36,691 nt of DNA from CAYUBI01 sp964443005 (GTDB taxonomy: Bacteria; Margulisbacteria; Riflemargulisbacteria; GWF2-35-9; CAYUBI01), in NCBI GenBank assembly GCA_964443005.1, contig CAYUBI010000007.1, positions 1-36,691 on the forward strand, written 5' to 3'. A model generated the notes under the pieces. The model ran no database searches, had not been told where the DNA came from, and worked only from the letters and a program-made list of their open reading frames with translations. Shown here one piece after another: positions 8,284 to 17,253 of the stretch. Each line of letters begins with the position of its first letter. The first letter of the stretch is position 1. A program made the position numbers and the translations under genes.

Positions 8284-8323
8284 CGCAGGGACGAGTTTCC
8301 ATTAAAGGCAACTCGTCCCTGCG
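8284..8323 (+). terminator. Strong stem-loop between the second and third cluster genes
   Basis: CGCAGGGACGAGTT and AACTCGTCCCTGCG form a perfect 14-bp stem around a 12-nt loop. It is followed by GCGTTTTATT, so a weak T-run starts after 3 nt. It lies 32 nt after one stop codon and 25 nt before the next start. It probably works as a partial terminator or processing site that separates expression of the first two genes from the rest. Confidence 0.7.
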
Positions 8324-8348
8324 GCGTTTTATTAAAAAGGAGCAATTT

Positions 8349-8669
8349 ATGGCAACACCCCAAGTTTTATCACTCGATCAAGAAACAATTATTACACAAA
8401 ATCAACAATCAAAATACTATTTAGGCGATAGAAAAGCATTTATGAAAGATTTGCAAACCTCCCTAGATCGGCTAACCATGGACATGGCAGACCCTACCAA
8501 AGAATCAATTACTATCAATGGAACAACAATTCAAGACAAAAACAGCCCAGGCGGATTAATGCTAATCCAACAAAAAATCAGTACATTGCAAGATTTAAAT
8601 CGAACCATTATTCAGGCCTTTGATTTTGTCAAAGAAATTGAAAAAGAATTAAGAAACGTAGTTGCATAA
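8349..8669 (+). CDS. Unknown small helical protein (106 aa)
   Basis: Not recognised. ATG follows AAAAAGGAGC at 6 nt spacing. The protein is polar, has no cysteine, no signal peptide and no membrane segment. It reads as two helical stretches (DRKAFMKDLQTSLDRLTMDM and LMLIQQKISTLQDLNRTIIQ with a further QAFDFVKEIEKEL) joined by a short loop with ITINGTTIQDKNSPGG. Small helical hairpins of about 80-110 residues are typical of needle- or filament-forming subunits of export systems, but no family motif is present that would prove it. It has no cysteine, like the first gene. Confidence 0.8.
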   Translation: MATPQVLSLDQETIITQNQQSKYYLGDRKAFMKDLQTSLDRLTMDMADPTKESITINGTTIQDKNSPGGLMLIQQKISTLQDLNRTIIQAFDFVKEIEKELRNVVA

Positions 8670-8717
8670 CCTCACCCCCCTTCCCCATGAAAATGGGAAA
8701 GGGCTGGGGATGGGGGC
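8670..8717. repeat. G/C-rich palindromic mini-repeat, copy 2 (partner at 291-332)
   Basis: CTCACCCCCC then CTTCCCCAT-GAAA-ATGGGAAAG and a GGGGATGGGGGCA tail; the core is near-identical to 291-332. It starts at the stop codon of the 106-aa gene and lies 36 nt before the start of the 1370-aa gene, so it would fold in the mRNA between them. Confidence 0.75.
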
Positions 8718-8752
8718 AGAACAATAACGATAACATATAAGGAGCCTAAATC

Positions 8753-11700
8753 ATGAGTGTAGAAGATATTGCGCAGCCAGTAACTGTAACACCCTTAAAT
8801 TATATTTGTACACCCAAACAATTTAAATCAAGCAGCGAAGCACCTGCTTTGTCTGCAGACAGCGCAGCAATGTCAATTGAAATGGGTGCAGGTACGCGCT
8901 GGGAAGTTACGCAAATTAATTTTTTAAATGAAATAATGAAGTTTATGCCGCGAACTGCTACAGATTCCATTACAGGTTACAATAAATTAACTAAAAAACA
9001 AGACCAAGTTGCGCAATCATTTTTCAATAATTCAACCACGCTACAAGCTAAACTAAAAGATGGCAAAGATTCAACAACTATTCAAAACTTATTTGGTACA
9101 AACGTAGCAGTACAATATGATGCTGACGGGAAAATTACACAACAAGGTTATGGAATGAGCGGACTACCAAATTATGCAACGTATTCTGCAACAGATCAAA
9201 CTGCAAATCAAAGCGTTAGCAGTAGGTTTAGCCAAACAGGAGCATCCTTTCAATATCAAGGAGTCAACTTTCACCCAACTGCTGTAGATTTTCAGCACAC
9301 AGCCCAACAATATGCTAGCAAAGACAACAACTATCGCGGCGTTGATTATAATGGCACTGGCGATATTGCGCTAAAAAATGGAAAAACTACTGATGCCTTT
9401 GCTGGAGCTCCCGCGATGAGTGAGCGTGCCAATTTAACAACAACTGCCTATACCTCTACGGAATTTTCAGAAAATTATTTATCCGAACTTGGATTAAACA
9501 CAGTTGGCATTGTGGATTATCGCGGACTTTTTGGTGATTTGATGAACGGCTCCAGATTTGCACAAGATGCAAACATCCAAATTGATGCTGGAAAGGAATG
9601 GGAATATAACAAGTTAAATTTAGGCACGAACACAGATATCGGTGATTTCGCAGGTTTTTTAGGTCAATTAAAAGCATTAAACCAAAATGCTGGCCCTGAC
9701 TATGTTCCCAATTTTTATGAAATTGCACGGGCCAGCACATTAACCAGTGGCGGCATATCCAGCTGGGATTCGACTAGTGTGCTTAAATTAGCTGTACTCA
9801 TGCTCGAAAGCAGACGACGATTTATGGCTGGCATGGGCGAAGTGTTTGGCCCCAATTCAGCAGAAGTTAACTTGGATACAATGGTCACGCTTTATGGAAA
9901 TGACGCTAATGACTTTAATTCCCTAGACGCTACAAACGCTGCAGACCCAGAATTAAATGTGCGAACTGCAGCAGCACAAGTATCCTTTTGGCGAACCTTG
10001 CGCGAAAACATGCAAGCCAGAAACATGTTAGATGCACCCACAGCAACTGCATCAAAATATGTTAAAAACCTTAATCTGGACATGGCACTTCAAGGAGTAA
10101 ATTTATTTAAAGATAGCAGTATTCCCGGAGGATATATTGAACTAAAAGATCTTCGAAGTGCTTTTGCAGGCTATTTAGCAGCCCCTTCTTCAGATTTTTT
10201 TATGTCAACAGATCCCTCAATGGATAACCAAATTGGGTTAACAGCAAAAGAACAAACCTTGCTAAATGAAATTTTAAAAGCAAATGGCGCAGATGGCATT
10301 ATTAATAACACAACAAGTGATACGTATACTTATGCTGACATTGCCAAATTTGCAGAAGCACAAGAACAAAAATGCCAACAAAAATTTATTGACATCAAAA
10401 TGATTGATTATTTTAATCGATGGATGTTTGGAGAAACCGATGTCAAAACTGATGCAAATGGCAAATCAACCACAACTAAATTTACTACAGATCCCAGTCT
10501 CGATATCAGCCGTGGATATTATTCCAGCCAGCGACGCACAGACAAAGCAAACAAATCAAACTCGTATCTCAAAGATGACGAACGAACAACCTTAGGCCGT
10601 ATCAAATCAGATGGAACCCGTGACACAGGTGGCGATGGCTCAAATGGAGATCAGGGCTTTTATTCAGATTGGAAAGGCCAATTTTCTTCACAAGCTGATA
10701 AAAATTATTTCGGATTAATTTTAGACATGCAACGGTATTCCAGTTTTGCCATTATGCAACTTTTTGGCGACCCAGACGGAGAAAACTTTCTTTCACCCTA
10801 TGAAAAACTAGACACAAGCAAAAATATAACCGCTGTTGAATCAGCAGAACAAGCCGCCCTATCTAATTTTCAAACAGCATTTAAAAGCAAATTGAACGAT
10901 GCGTTCACGTCATCATCAGCAATAACTTCGCCAACTGCAGTCTCGGGTTTGACATGGCCAATGGATACATTAAAAAGCACAACAAGTAGTTCGGCCGTAG
11001 ACAATGCTGAATTTTTTAAAAACCTCAATAATTCCTTTGTTTTATATAACATTGACGATATTAAAATTGCAATGACTGGCACAACTAAAACAGACACTGA
11101 AACTCTGAAAACTGCAAAAACTAGTTATATTTCGGATTATTATACTGTTATGGACAAATTCACAAAACAAGATGGTAGTGCAGGCTCGTATACGCCATGG
11201 AAAACTGCAGCAATAGCAGCCCTTGGATCAGCAACACCCACTTATACAGGCGTCACACTTAATTCCAAAGAAGTACTCACCCATGTTCTTGCTAATGACA
11301 AAAAAAACAATACGAGCGAATTAGATACGCTCAACAGGTATGTAACCCAGTTATCCGAAGTTTACGATAAAAATAAAAATATTGAAAAATACAAAGTTCT
11401 TGATAAAATTAAAAACACAACAGGTCGTGCAGAAGCCTTACAAAAAGCATCCAGTGTATACTTATCCATTCAAGAGTTTATTAATACCTATAGCGACGCA
11501 ATAGCACCTAAATCAACTGCAGCCAAAGATCTTATCAGTGACCCAATAGCAAATCAGGACGAAATCAACAATGTTACGACTTTTTATCAAACAAAATATA
11601 AAGCAGAATATGAAGCTGCACTCAAGCTTGAATATGAAAAATGGGGGCAAACAGTTTACGAACAAGCCTATGCCAACGAATTTAATAACAATATTGTAGC

Positions 11701-12865
11701 ACCCTTATATAGCAACTTAACTTCTACCCAACAAGCTAAATTTAGTAGTGCTACAGATTTCAGAGACAAATTTTACTCTAACATTTCTGGCAACCTAACC
11801 AAAGATCAACTAAACGCAAGTTTTAAATCATATTTTGGCAGCGCCAGCACATGCCCTGATGCTTTTTGGACAAACTATACTGCGATTCAACAAACCCATA
11901 CTGCTTCGTATTTTCGACAGCCATTCATTACTTCCTGGACAGCTTTTCAACTCCTTGTTCAAGGCCAAACAATCAAAAATTATAGCGGCGACCCTGATGT
12001 CGTTATTTATTCGTCAATGGACGATTGGACCAAAAACTGTACAACCTCCTTAGGCCCAACTTATAAAACAATTGACGCTTATATTACAGCCAAAGATCCG
12101 ACGAAATCGCAAGCAGCCATTGACAAAGCTTGGGCACCAGTAGATGACGTGATCAATAGTTTAACAAAAGACGAATTAACAACTTTATTAACAGTTGTTG
12201 GCGATGCGCGGGCTCTTATCAATAAAGTACTCACAGGTGTCAATAAATTAAACAATTTAGTCGAAGACATTAATCCAAGTACTGGAACAATCAATGAGAG
12301 AATCAAAAACCGATTTATGGACGAATTCTATATGAAAGGCGATTTCTCTGCACTGCGTCTAACCAGCGATCAAACCTTTTACGACAATGAAAACGACAAC
12401 TTTAATCGGGTTGGCTTTGGTTGGCAAGAAACAGCTGGACGATATACGCGTGGAAACGGAAAAGGCACAAACATCAAAACCCGAATGAACCTCGGAACCC
12501 GTGACTATAAGCCTGACAATGATGCAGCTACTGAAGAAGAAAAAGTAACAAACAAAACCAGCAAATATACTTTTTACAAAGAATCTTCAGAATACAAAAA
12601 TATCGCCAATAATCCTAAACGAGCAGATTTACAACTATGGCACACACACGCTTTAAAGGAAATGTGGGGATATTTATGGGCAATTACAATGCAACAGCAA
12701 ATGGTTAGCATATATAACAGTGGCGAACGCGCTCAGGCTGACCAAGAAAATGAAGACCGCCAACAAAAATATGACGATGAAGTTAATGCTGAAATTTCCA
12801 ATGAAATCGCAGCTGCAAAAGCAGCAGAATATCGTGCTCATTTAGCTTCGTTAGCGTCCAAGTAA
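8753..12865 (+). CDS. Giant unknown protein (1370 aa)
   Basis: Not recognised. The start has AAGGAG 8 nt upstream. There is no signal peptide and no membrane segment in 1370 residues. Only four cysteines are visible, and the composition is rich in Asn, Ser, Thr, Asp, Ala, Lys and Tyr. The N-terminal 200 residues are Ser/Thr/Gln-rich and likely flexible. Residues about 240-640 contain helical, better ordered segments such as SVLKLAVLMLESRRRFMAGM. A Lys/Glu-rich stretch (KYKAEYEAALKLEYEKW) suggests a coiled coil near residue 950. The C-terminus is strongly helical and charged (QADQENEDRQQKYDDEVNAE). I see no long internal repeat and no catalytic motif. A large secreted or structural component is the most natural reading; this is inference. 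Confidence 0.8.
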   Translation: MSVEDIAQPVTVTPLNYICTPKQFKSSSEAPALSADSAAMSIEMGAGTRWEVTQINFLNEIMKFMPRTATDSITGYNKLTKKQDQVAQSFFNNSTTLQAKLKDGKDSTTIQNLFGTNVAVQYDADGKITQQGYGMSGLPNYATYSATDQTANQSVSSRFSQTGASFQYQGVNFHPTAVDFQHTAQQYASKDNNYRGVDYNGTGDIALKNGKTTDAFAGAPAMSERANLTTTAYTSTEFSENYLSELGLNTVGIVDYRGLFGDLMNGSRFAQDANIQIDAGKEWEYNKLNLGTNTDIGDFAGFLGQLKALNQNAGPDYVPNFYEIARASTLTSGGISSWDSTSVLKLAVLMLESRRRFMAGMGEVFGPNSAEVNLDTMVTLYGNDANDFNSLDATNAADPELNVRTAAAQVSFWRTLRENMQARNMLDAPTATASKYVKNLNLDMALQGVNLFKDSSIPGGYIELKDLRSAFAGYLAAPSSDFFMSTDPSMDNQIGLTAKEQTLLNEILKANGADGIINNTTSDTYTYADIAKFAEAQEQKCQQKFIDIKMIDYFNRWMFGETDVKTDANGKSTTTKFTTDPSLDISRGYYSSQRRTDKANKSNSYLKDDERTTLGRIKSDGTRDTGGDGSNGDQGFYSDWKGQFSSQADKNYFGLILDMQRYSSFAIMQLFGDPDGENFLSPYEKLDTSKNITAVESAEQAALSNFQTAFKSKLNDAFTSSSAITSPTAVSGLTWPMDTLKSTTSSSAVDNAEFFKNLNNSFVLYNIDDIKIAMTGTTKTDTETLKTAKTSYISDYYTVMDKFTKQDGSAGSYTPWKTAAIAALGSATPTYTGVTLNSKEVLTHVLANDKKNNTSELDTLNRYVTQLSEVYDKNKNIEKYKVLDKIKNTTGRAEALQKASSVYLSIQEFINTYSDAIAPKSTAAKDLISDPIANQDEINNVTTFYQTKYKAEYEAALKLEYEKWGQTVYEQAYANEFNNNIVAPLYSNLTSTQQAKFSSATDFRDKFYSNISGNLTKDQLNASFKSYFGSASTCPDAFWTNYTAIQQTHTASYFRQPFITSWTAFQLLVQGQTIKNYSGDPDVVIYSSMDDWTKNCTTSLGPTYKTIDAYITAKDPTKSQAAIDKAWAPVDDVINSLTKDELTTLLTVVGDARALINKVLTGVNKLNNLVEDINPSTGTINERIKNRFMDEFYMKGDFSALRLTSDQTFYDNENDNFNRVGFGWQETAGRYTRGNGKGTNIKTRMNLGTRDYKPDNDAATEEEKVTNKTSKYTFYKESSEYKNIANNPKRADLQLWHTHALKEMWGYLWAITMQQQMVSIYNSGERAQADQENEDRQQKYDDEVNAEISNEIAAAKAAEYRAHLASLASK

Positions 12866-12877
12866 TCACACTTCACT

Positions 12878-13603
12878 ATGAATAAAATTGAACTGGATCA
12901 AGAACTTAAAAAAAATCAATTCGAAGCCTATCAAAAAGCTAATGTTGCAGATCAACAGGCAACAGACTTTGTCACACAAATCGGAACCAGTAAAATCCGC
13001 TGGAATATTGTTAAAGATAAAGGCCAAACGGATTTTGTACCTACCTTTAAAGCAGATCATGTCATTGTCAGTTCTGTTAAACGATTAGACGAAAAACTAG
13101 AAAGACTTCAACCTAAAACTGCACCCGGCTATAAAATTGATCTTACAGCCAAACTGGAAGAACTAAAAACAATTTATACAAAAAATTATATAAAAGCACG
13201 ATCACATAATTTTATTGTTGCAAAATTTGCAGAAGTCAAAGTTGCCTTTATTGGCTACATGCTCGGGCAATTAGGCGTAACATTTCCAGACCTACAACAA
13301 TTACAAAAAAAAGCATTAAATAGTTCCATATCGGAAAACCTACTAATGTTTGAAGAAAATGAATATAACGGAGAAATGATCAACATTATTGGCGGTTCGC
13401 ATCGAAAAATCAAAAGTGATTTAAATGTAATTGACGAAATTCGTTCCCAATTAAGCACACAACTCACTCGATTAGGAAAATCAGAATATTCAGATCCAGA
13501 AAAAGTCACAGAAATGCGTATTAGCGCCTGTCAGCGAATTATTGAAGAATTTAAACAAGAATTAAATTTTTTAGAATATCAACTCGAATATAGTCAACTA
13601 TAG
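12878..13603 (+). CDS. Unknown coiled-coil-rich cytoplasmic-type protein (241 aa)
   Basis: Not recognised. It starts 12 nt after the giant gene without a clear Shine-Dalgarno, so it is probably translated by coupling. The sequence is mostly long charged helices: KIELDQELKKNQFEAYQKAN at the N-terminus and RIIEEFKQELNFLEYQLEY at the C-terminus. A more hydrophobic segment, VAFIGYMLGQLGVTF, lies near residue 130 but is too short and interrupted for a sure membrane span. One cysteine. Its size, helicity and position between two giant genes would suit an assembly chaperone or scaffold; no motif proves this. Confidence 0.78.
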   Translation: MNKIELDQELKKNQFEAYQKANVADQQATDFVTQIGTSKIRWNIVKDKGQTDFVPTFKADHVIVSSVKRLDEKLERLQPKTAPGYKIDLTAKLEELKTIYTKNYIKARSHNFIVAKFAEVKVAFIGYMLGQLGVTFPDLQQLQKKALNSSISENLLMFEENEYNGEMINIIGGSHRKIKSDLNVIDEIRSQLSTQLTRLGKSEYSDPEKVTEMRISACQRIIEEFKQELNFLEYQLEYSQL

Positions 13604-13612
13604 GAATATATT

Positions 13613-16600
13613 ATGCAGAACCTAAAATCGTTTCATCAACAAGCGCAAGCACAACAAGTAGATACAGTTACGCAAGATTTAAAGCCAGTTGCAAAAGCCG
13701 CTGAAACGCAACCCTTATGGGCCAGACAAGAAAAGTTTTCAGTTAAAGAAATTGTTAATCATTTAACTAAAGGACATTCCAATGATGTTAGTCGGAATTT
13801 ATTACAAAATATGGTTCGAAAAGTCGCAGATGATTCTTCCTCGATTTTTGTTAGTAAGCATTTAGGCAAAAAAGAAACCACGCTTCAAAACGAACTAAAA
13901 ATAATGTTTGGCTCCTTAGAAACCTCAGAGGACAACGTATCTCTAAGCACAGAAAGCAAAATAGCAGGATTACAACAAAAAGCTCAAACAAAATTATCTG
14001 CGAAACCAAGCCCATTGGCCTCTTCTACAAAAAAACCAGAAGATGAAACAGAAGCAGAAGATGGGCTAAGAAATTCGATTTTATCTGAAAAACCAGATAC
14101 ACGATCACACATCAAACAGCTACAACAACAAACTGTTTTTGCTAAACAAGAAGGGAAAAAAGAAGCAGAAACCAACAATCCAGCCAATGAACCCGACAAA
14201 CCCGAACACCAGGAACAACACAAAGCTGCAGTTATTGAACAGGAAACACACAAAGACCGATTAACCACCTTGCGCCAAACGACGCAAAAAGAACAAACTC
14301 ATTTCGAACAAAAAAAAACAGAAATTCACGAACAACAGCGGATAGGCACACCACAAACTCACACAGCTGTACAACAAAAACTTTCAGAAAGTCGACCCAA
14401 AGAAACCAACAACAAACCCAGTGAAGTTCAAGAAAATGAATCACAGCCAAAAAATAATGAACCCGCAACTACAACAAAAAGCAACAACGTATCAACCCAA
14501 CCTAAAGAAGATCAACCCAAACAACAACTCAATACAAACCAACAACCAATCACCCAACAAAAAAGTGAAAAAACTGAATCCAAACAACCTGAACTCGTAT
14601 CAGAAACCAGTTTCGAACCCTTAGAAAAATCAACTGAACAATTGCCTGATTTACCAGAAAAGCCGAACACTTCCACAAACGAAAAACAAACAACTACCCA
14701 AAAAGAAACGAATGGATTCAAATCTAATGAATCACAACCAACTCAGCCTGATATCACGCAAGGAAAAATCAAACTTAACGGCATTATTCACGAGCTGCAA
14801 AATACTCCAGCTGCTTATCAAAATGATTTTTTAAAATCACGACTCAAAACCTTAGTAACAGATCAAGAAGTAAAACCTGAAACAAAAACAGATTCAACAA
14901 TCGACTCGCCAATCGAACAAACAATTATGATGCAAGAAACAGTTACGCCACAACTAACAGGAAAACCTGTAAAAGGATCACGCCTTAACGAAGCTACCAA
15001 AGAAATCCGCCACAACAACACGGATAAGGACGAATCCGTTGATAGCAATGAACTAGACTCTCCAGAATCCCCAACAACACGTCAAGGAGCACGCACCTCA
15101 GAATCTGCAGAAACTCATCATTCACAAAAAGTTCAAACCAAACAAAATAACAAAAATGAATCTGTAAAAGAAACTCAACAAAAAACCACCAAAAACCATC
15201 ACGAAATTCAGCATAAAGCAATTACTCATGAACATGCTAAGCATAAGGAACGCCTATCAACATTACATCAACTAACTAAAAAAGAACAAATTCATCATGA
15301 ACAAAAAAAAGCCAACTTCCATGAAGAGCAACGTACAGGAATAAAACAAACACTAATAAACAAGCCACAAGAATCACAAAACATTAAGCAAAATACATCA
15401 CGTCAACATATTCAAGAAACAGATAATGCCGAAAACACATTATCGTTAACTGAAAACGAATCATCCTCTACACAAGCAAAAGGCAATAATGTACGCGATC
15501 GCAATGAACAAGGGCAACGAGACCCCAAACACATTGCTAACGAACCAACCATTAAACAACATAACACCCTCCAAGCGAAATTAAATCAGGAAGAAATGAT
15601 TGAATCGCCACAAAAATCAATCCAACATGAATTTAGTGATTTCATTCACGAATTAGAAAATAACCAAGCAGCCTATCAAAACGACTATTTGCGCTCTAAA
15701 ATCAAAGAACTTAAAAACCAACAACCCGCTAATGCTGTGCAAGAAGCCAGCCAACCCAAACAACAACCTAAAAACAGTTTATCCGACACGCTTTCCACAA
15801 AAGAAAAAAACGAACGTCATATCCGAGAATCCAGTACAAGCGACCATTCCGAAGCAGATATTAAAGGACTAGCAAGCATAAAAACAGTCGAGCGATCTGG
15901 ACAACAAGAGCAAGGCACTGGAGACCAACGCGGCAATCAACAATCACATCAAAACGAAACAAAACAAGATGCTACAGCAAAAGGCGATGCAATTAATCAC
16001 TATTTAGCAACCTATGAAACAGCTGTTCGTAATGGAAATACTCGTACCACAAAACTAATTCAACTCGAAGAAAAAATGGTAAAAGCTGGAACCTTAACTT
16101 CCAGGCAAATGAATGATCTTCAATTAGCCGCTAAAAAAGCAATTCGCGCAGACATTGAAAAAAACATTTCAGATGCAGTACTTCAGCGTCAACTAACAAA
16201 AGGCACTCGATTAGAAAATCTTCAAGCTGAGTCAGCTTTAAATATGATCGTTAATAAAACAAATTCATTAGCTACCTTAGGCGGAAAAGATTTTGGCAAT
16301 TATAAAAATGGAATCACCGGAACTTCAAATGAAATTATGTACAAAACCAGCAAAAACTTAAATATGTTTGCTATGCAAAGTCTCGAAGAAAAATTAATTG
16401 AAACCCATATTAGCACTGACGCTAATCGCGGCGAACAATTTACTAAATTTATAGAAAAAATGGAAGAAGTCACCAACAATTCTGGCATTGTAAAAAAATG
16501 GTACACTGAAAACGTAGATCGGATTGAAGATCAAACAGGCCTAAAAGCAATTCAGTTTGATTTACATCAAGGTGAAGATTTCGGACAAACCATTAACATT

Positions 16601-17251
16601 CAAGCCGGCTTTTTAGATATGTCCTCAGGCCAACAACAGCAACAATCACAACAACAACCTCCTCACGAATATGAATATACTGCAGATGATGAAAAATCTT
16701 TGCTTATTAATCGTCTTCGCGCTTTATATTTACAACGAGCCTTAAATCCAAACATGCGTACACATTTAAAAACAGAATTTAAAATGCGGAAGCTTAAAAA
16801 TGGCTTATTACGATTAGGAGTTTATACTGATGTATTAAATCAAACGATTCACGATGAAGCCAAAGATGTAGCCAAAGAACGTTCAATTGAAATGTTAAAA
16901 GAAGCATTATTGGAACGCGCTAGTTTATTTACACTAGAAGGCAATACCTACAAAGTTATTGAGCAAAAAATTAAGGGCATTATTCGTAATGCCTCAGCTT
17001 TTGGGTTTAATCTCACGTCTTCAGATTTTAATAAATTACGAGATGAATCCAATCGCGCCATGTTTTCAATTACCAAAAAAGAATATATCCTAATTGAGAT
17101 TCGCATCGCAGATGAGCCAGTACCTACTGTAGTGCTGCGTTATCGAGAATTAAAAAAATTAATGGATCGACTGAAAGCCGAAACTAACATTCAAGAAGAT
17201 TATCCAGTTAATGACTATTTAGAAAACATTACCATGACCCAAGAAACCTAA
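13613..17251 (+). CDS. Giant Gln/Lys/Glu-rich protein with an internal duplication and an ordered C-terminal domain (1212 aa)
   Basis: Not recognised. AGGA precedes the ATG. Residues 1-120 look ordered (EIVNHLTKGHSNDVSRNLLQ). Residues about 125-790 are hydrophilic, Gln/Asn/Thr/Glu/Lys-rich and probably disordered. Two landmarks occur twice in this part. The first is a His/Lys/Glu helix: RLTTLRQTTQKEQTHFEQKK (about 213) and RLSTLHQLTKKEQIHHEQKK (about 544). The second is IHELQNTPAAYQNDFLKSRL (about 391) and IHELENNQAAYQNDYLRSKI (about 678). This is an ancient duplication of a roughly 300-residue unit. Residues about 800-1212 are an ordered helical domain with a short beta-like end (YILIEIRIADEPVPTVVLRY), split by a Gln-rich linker near 1005-1020. 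No cysteine, signal peptide or membrane segment was seen. Confidence 0.82.
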   Translation: MQNLKSFHQQAQAQQVDTVTQDLKPVAKAAETQPLWARQEKFSVKEIVNHLTKGHSNDVSRNLLQNMVRKVADDSSSIFVSKHLGKKETTLQNELKIMFGSLETSEDNVSLSTESKIAGLQQKAQTKLSAKPSPLASSTKKPEDETEAEDGLRNSILSEKPDTRSHIKQLQQQTVFAKQEGKKEAETNNPANEPDKPEHQEQHKAAVIEQETHKDRLTTLRQTTQKEQTHFEQKKTEIHEQQRIGTPQTHTAVQQKLSESRPKETNNKPSEVQENESQPKNNEPATTTKSNNVSTQPKEDQPKQQLNTNQQPITQQKSEKTESKQPELVSETSFEPLEKSTEQLPDLPEKPNTSTNEKQTTTQKETNGFKSNESQPTQPDITQGKIKLNGIIHELQNTPAAYQNDFLKSRLKTLVTDQEVKPETKTDSTIDSPIEQTIMMQETVTPQLTGKPVKGSRLNEATKEIRHNNTDKDESVDSNELDSPESPTTRQGARTSESAETHHSQKVQTKQNNKNESVKETQQKTTKNHHEIQHKAITHEHAKHKERLSTLHQLTKKEQIHHEQKKANFHEEQRTGIKQTLINKPQESQNIKQNTSRQHIQETDNAENTLSLTENESSSTQAKGNNVRDRNEQGQRDPKHIANEPTIKQHNTLQAKLNQEEMIESPQKSIQHEFSDFIHELENNQAAYQNDYLRSKIKELKNQQPANAVQEASQPKQQPKNSLSDTLSTKEKNERHIRESSTSDHSEADIKGLASIKTVERSGQQEQGTGDQRGNQQSHQNETKQDATAKGDAINHYLATYETAVRNGNTRTTKLIQLEEKMVKAGTLTSRQMNDLQLAAKKAIRADIEKNISDAVLQRQLTKGTRLENLQAESALNMIVNKTNSLATLGGKDFGNYKNGITGTSNEIMYKTSKNLNMFAMQSLEEKLIETHISTDANRGEQFTKFIEKMEEVTNNSGIVKKWYTENVDRIEDQTGLKAIQFDLHQGEDFGQTINIQAGFLDMSSGQQQQQSQQQPPHEYEYTADDEKSLLINRLRALYLQRALNPNMRTHLKTEFKMRKLKNGLLRLGVYTDVLNQTIHDEAKDVAKERSIEMLKEALLERASLFTLEGNTYKVIEQKIKGIIRNASAFGFNLTSSDFNKLRDESNRAMFSITKKEYILIEIRIADEPVPTVVLRYRELKKLMDRLKAETNIQEDYPVNDYLENITMTQET

Positions 17252-17253
17252 TC

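Noticed and set aside
8349..8669. Calling the 106-aa protein a type III secretion needle subunit
   Set aside because: Only size and helical-hairpin shape agree; no family residues are visible and no export apparatus gene is present in the window.
10770..10806. DPDGENFLSPYE in the 1370-aa protein as an EF-hand calcium loop
   Set aside because: The glycine is at the wrong position of the 12-residue loop and no flanking EF helix pattern is clear.
13984..15221. Several minus-strand ORFs of 60-95 aa opposite the Gln/Thr-rich region
   Set aside because: They are produced by the codon bias of the sense gene (few stops opposite CAA/ACA codons); no ribosome sites or motifs.
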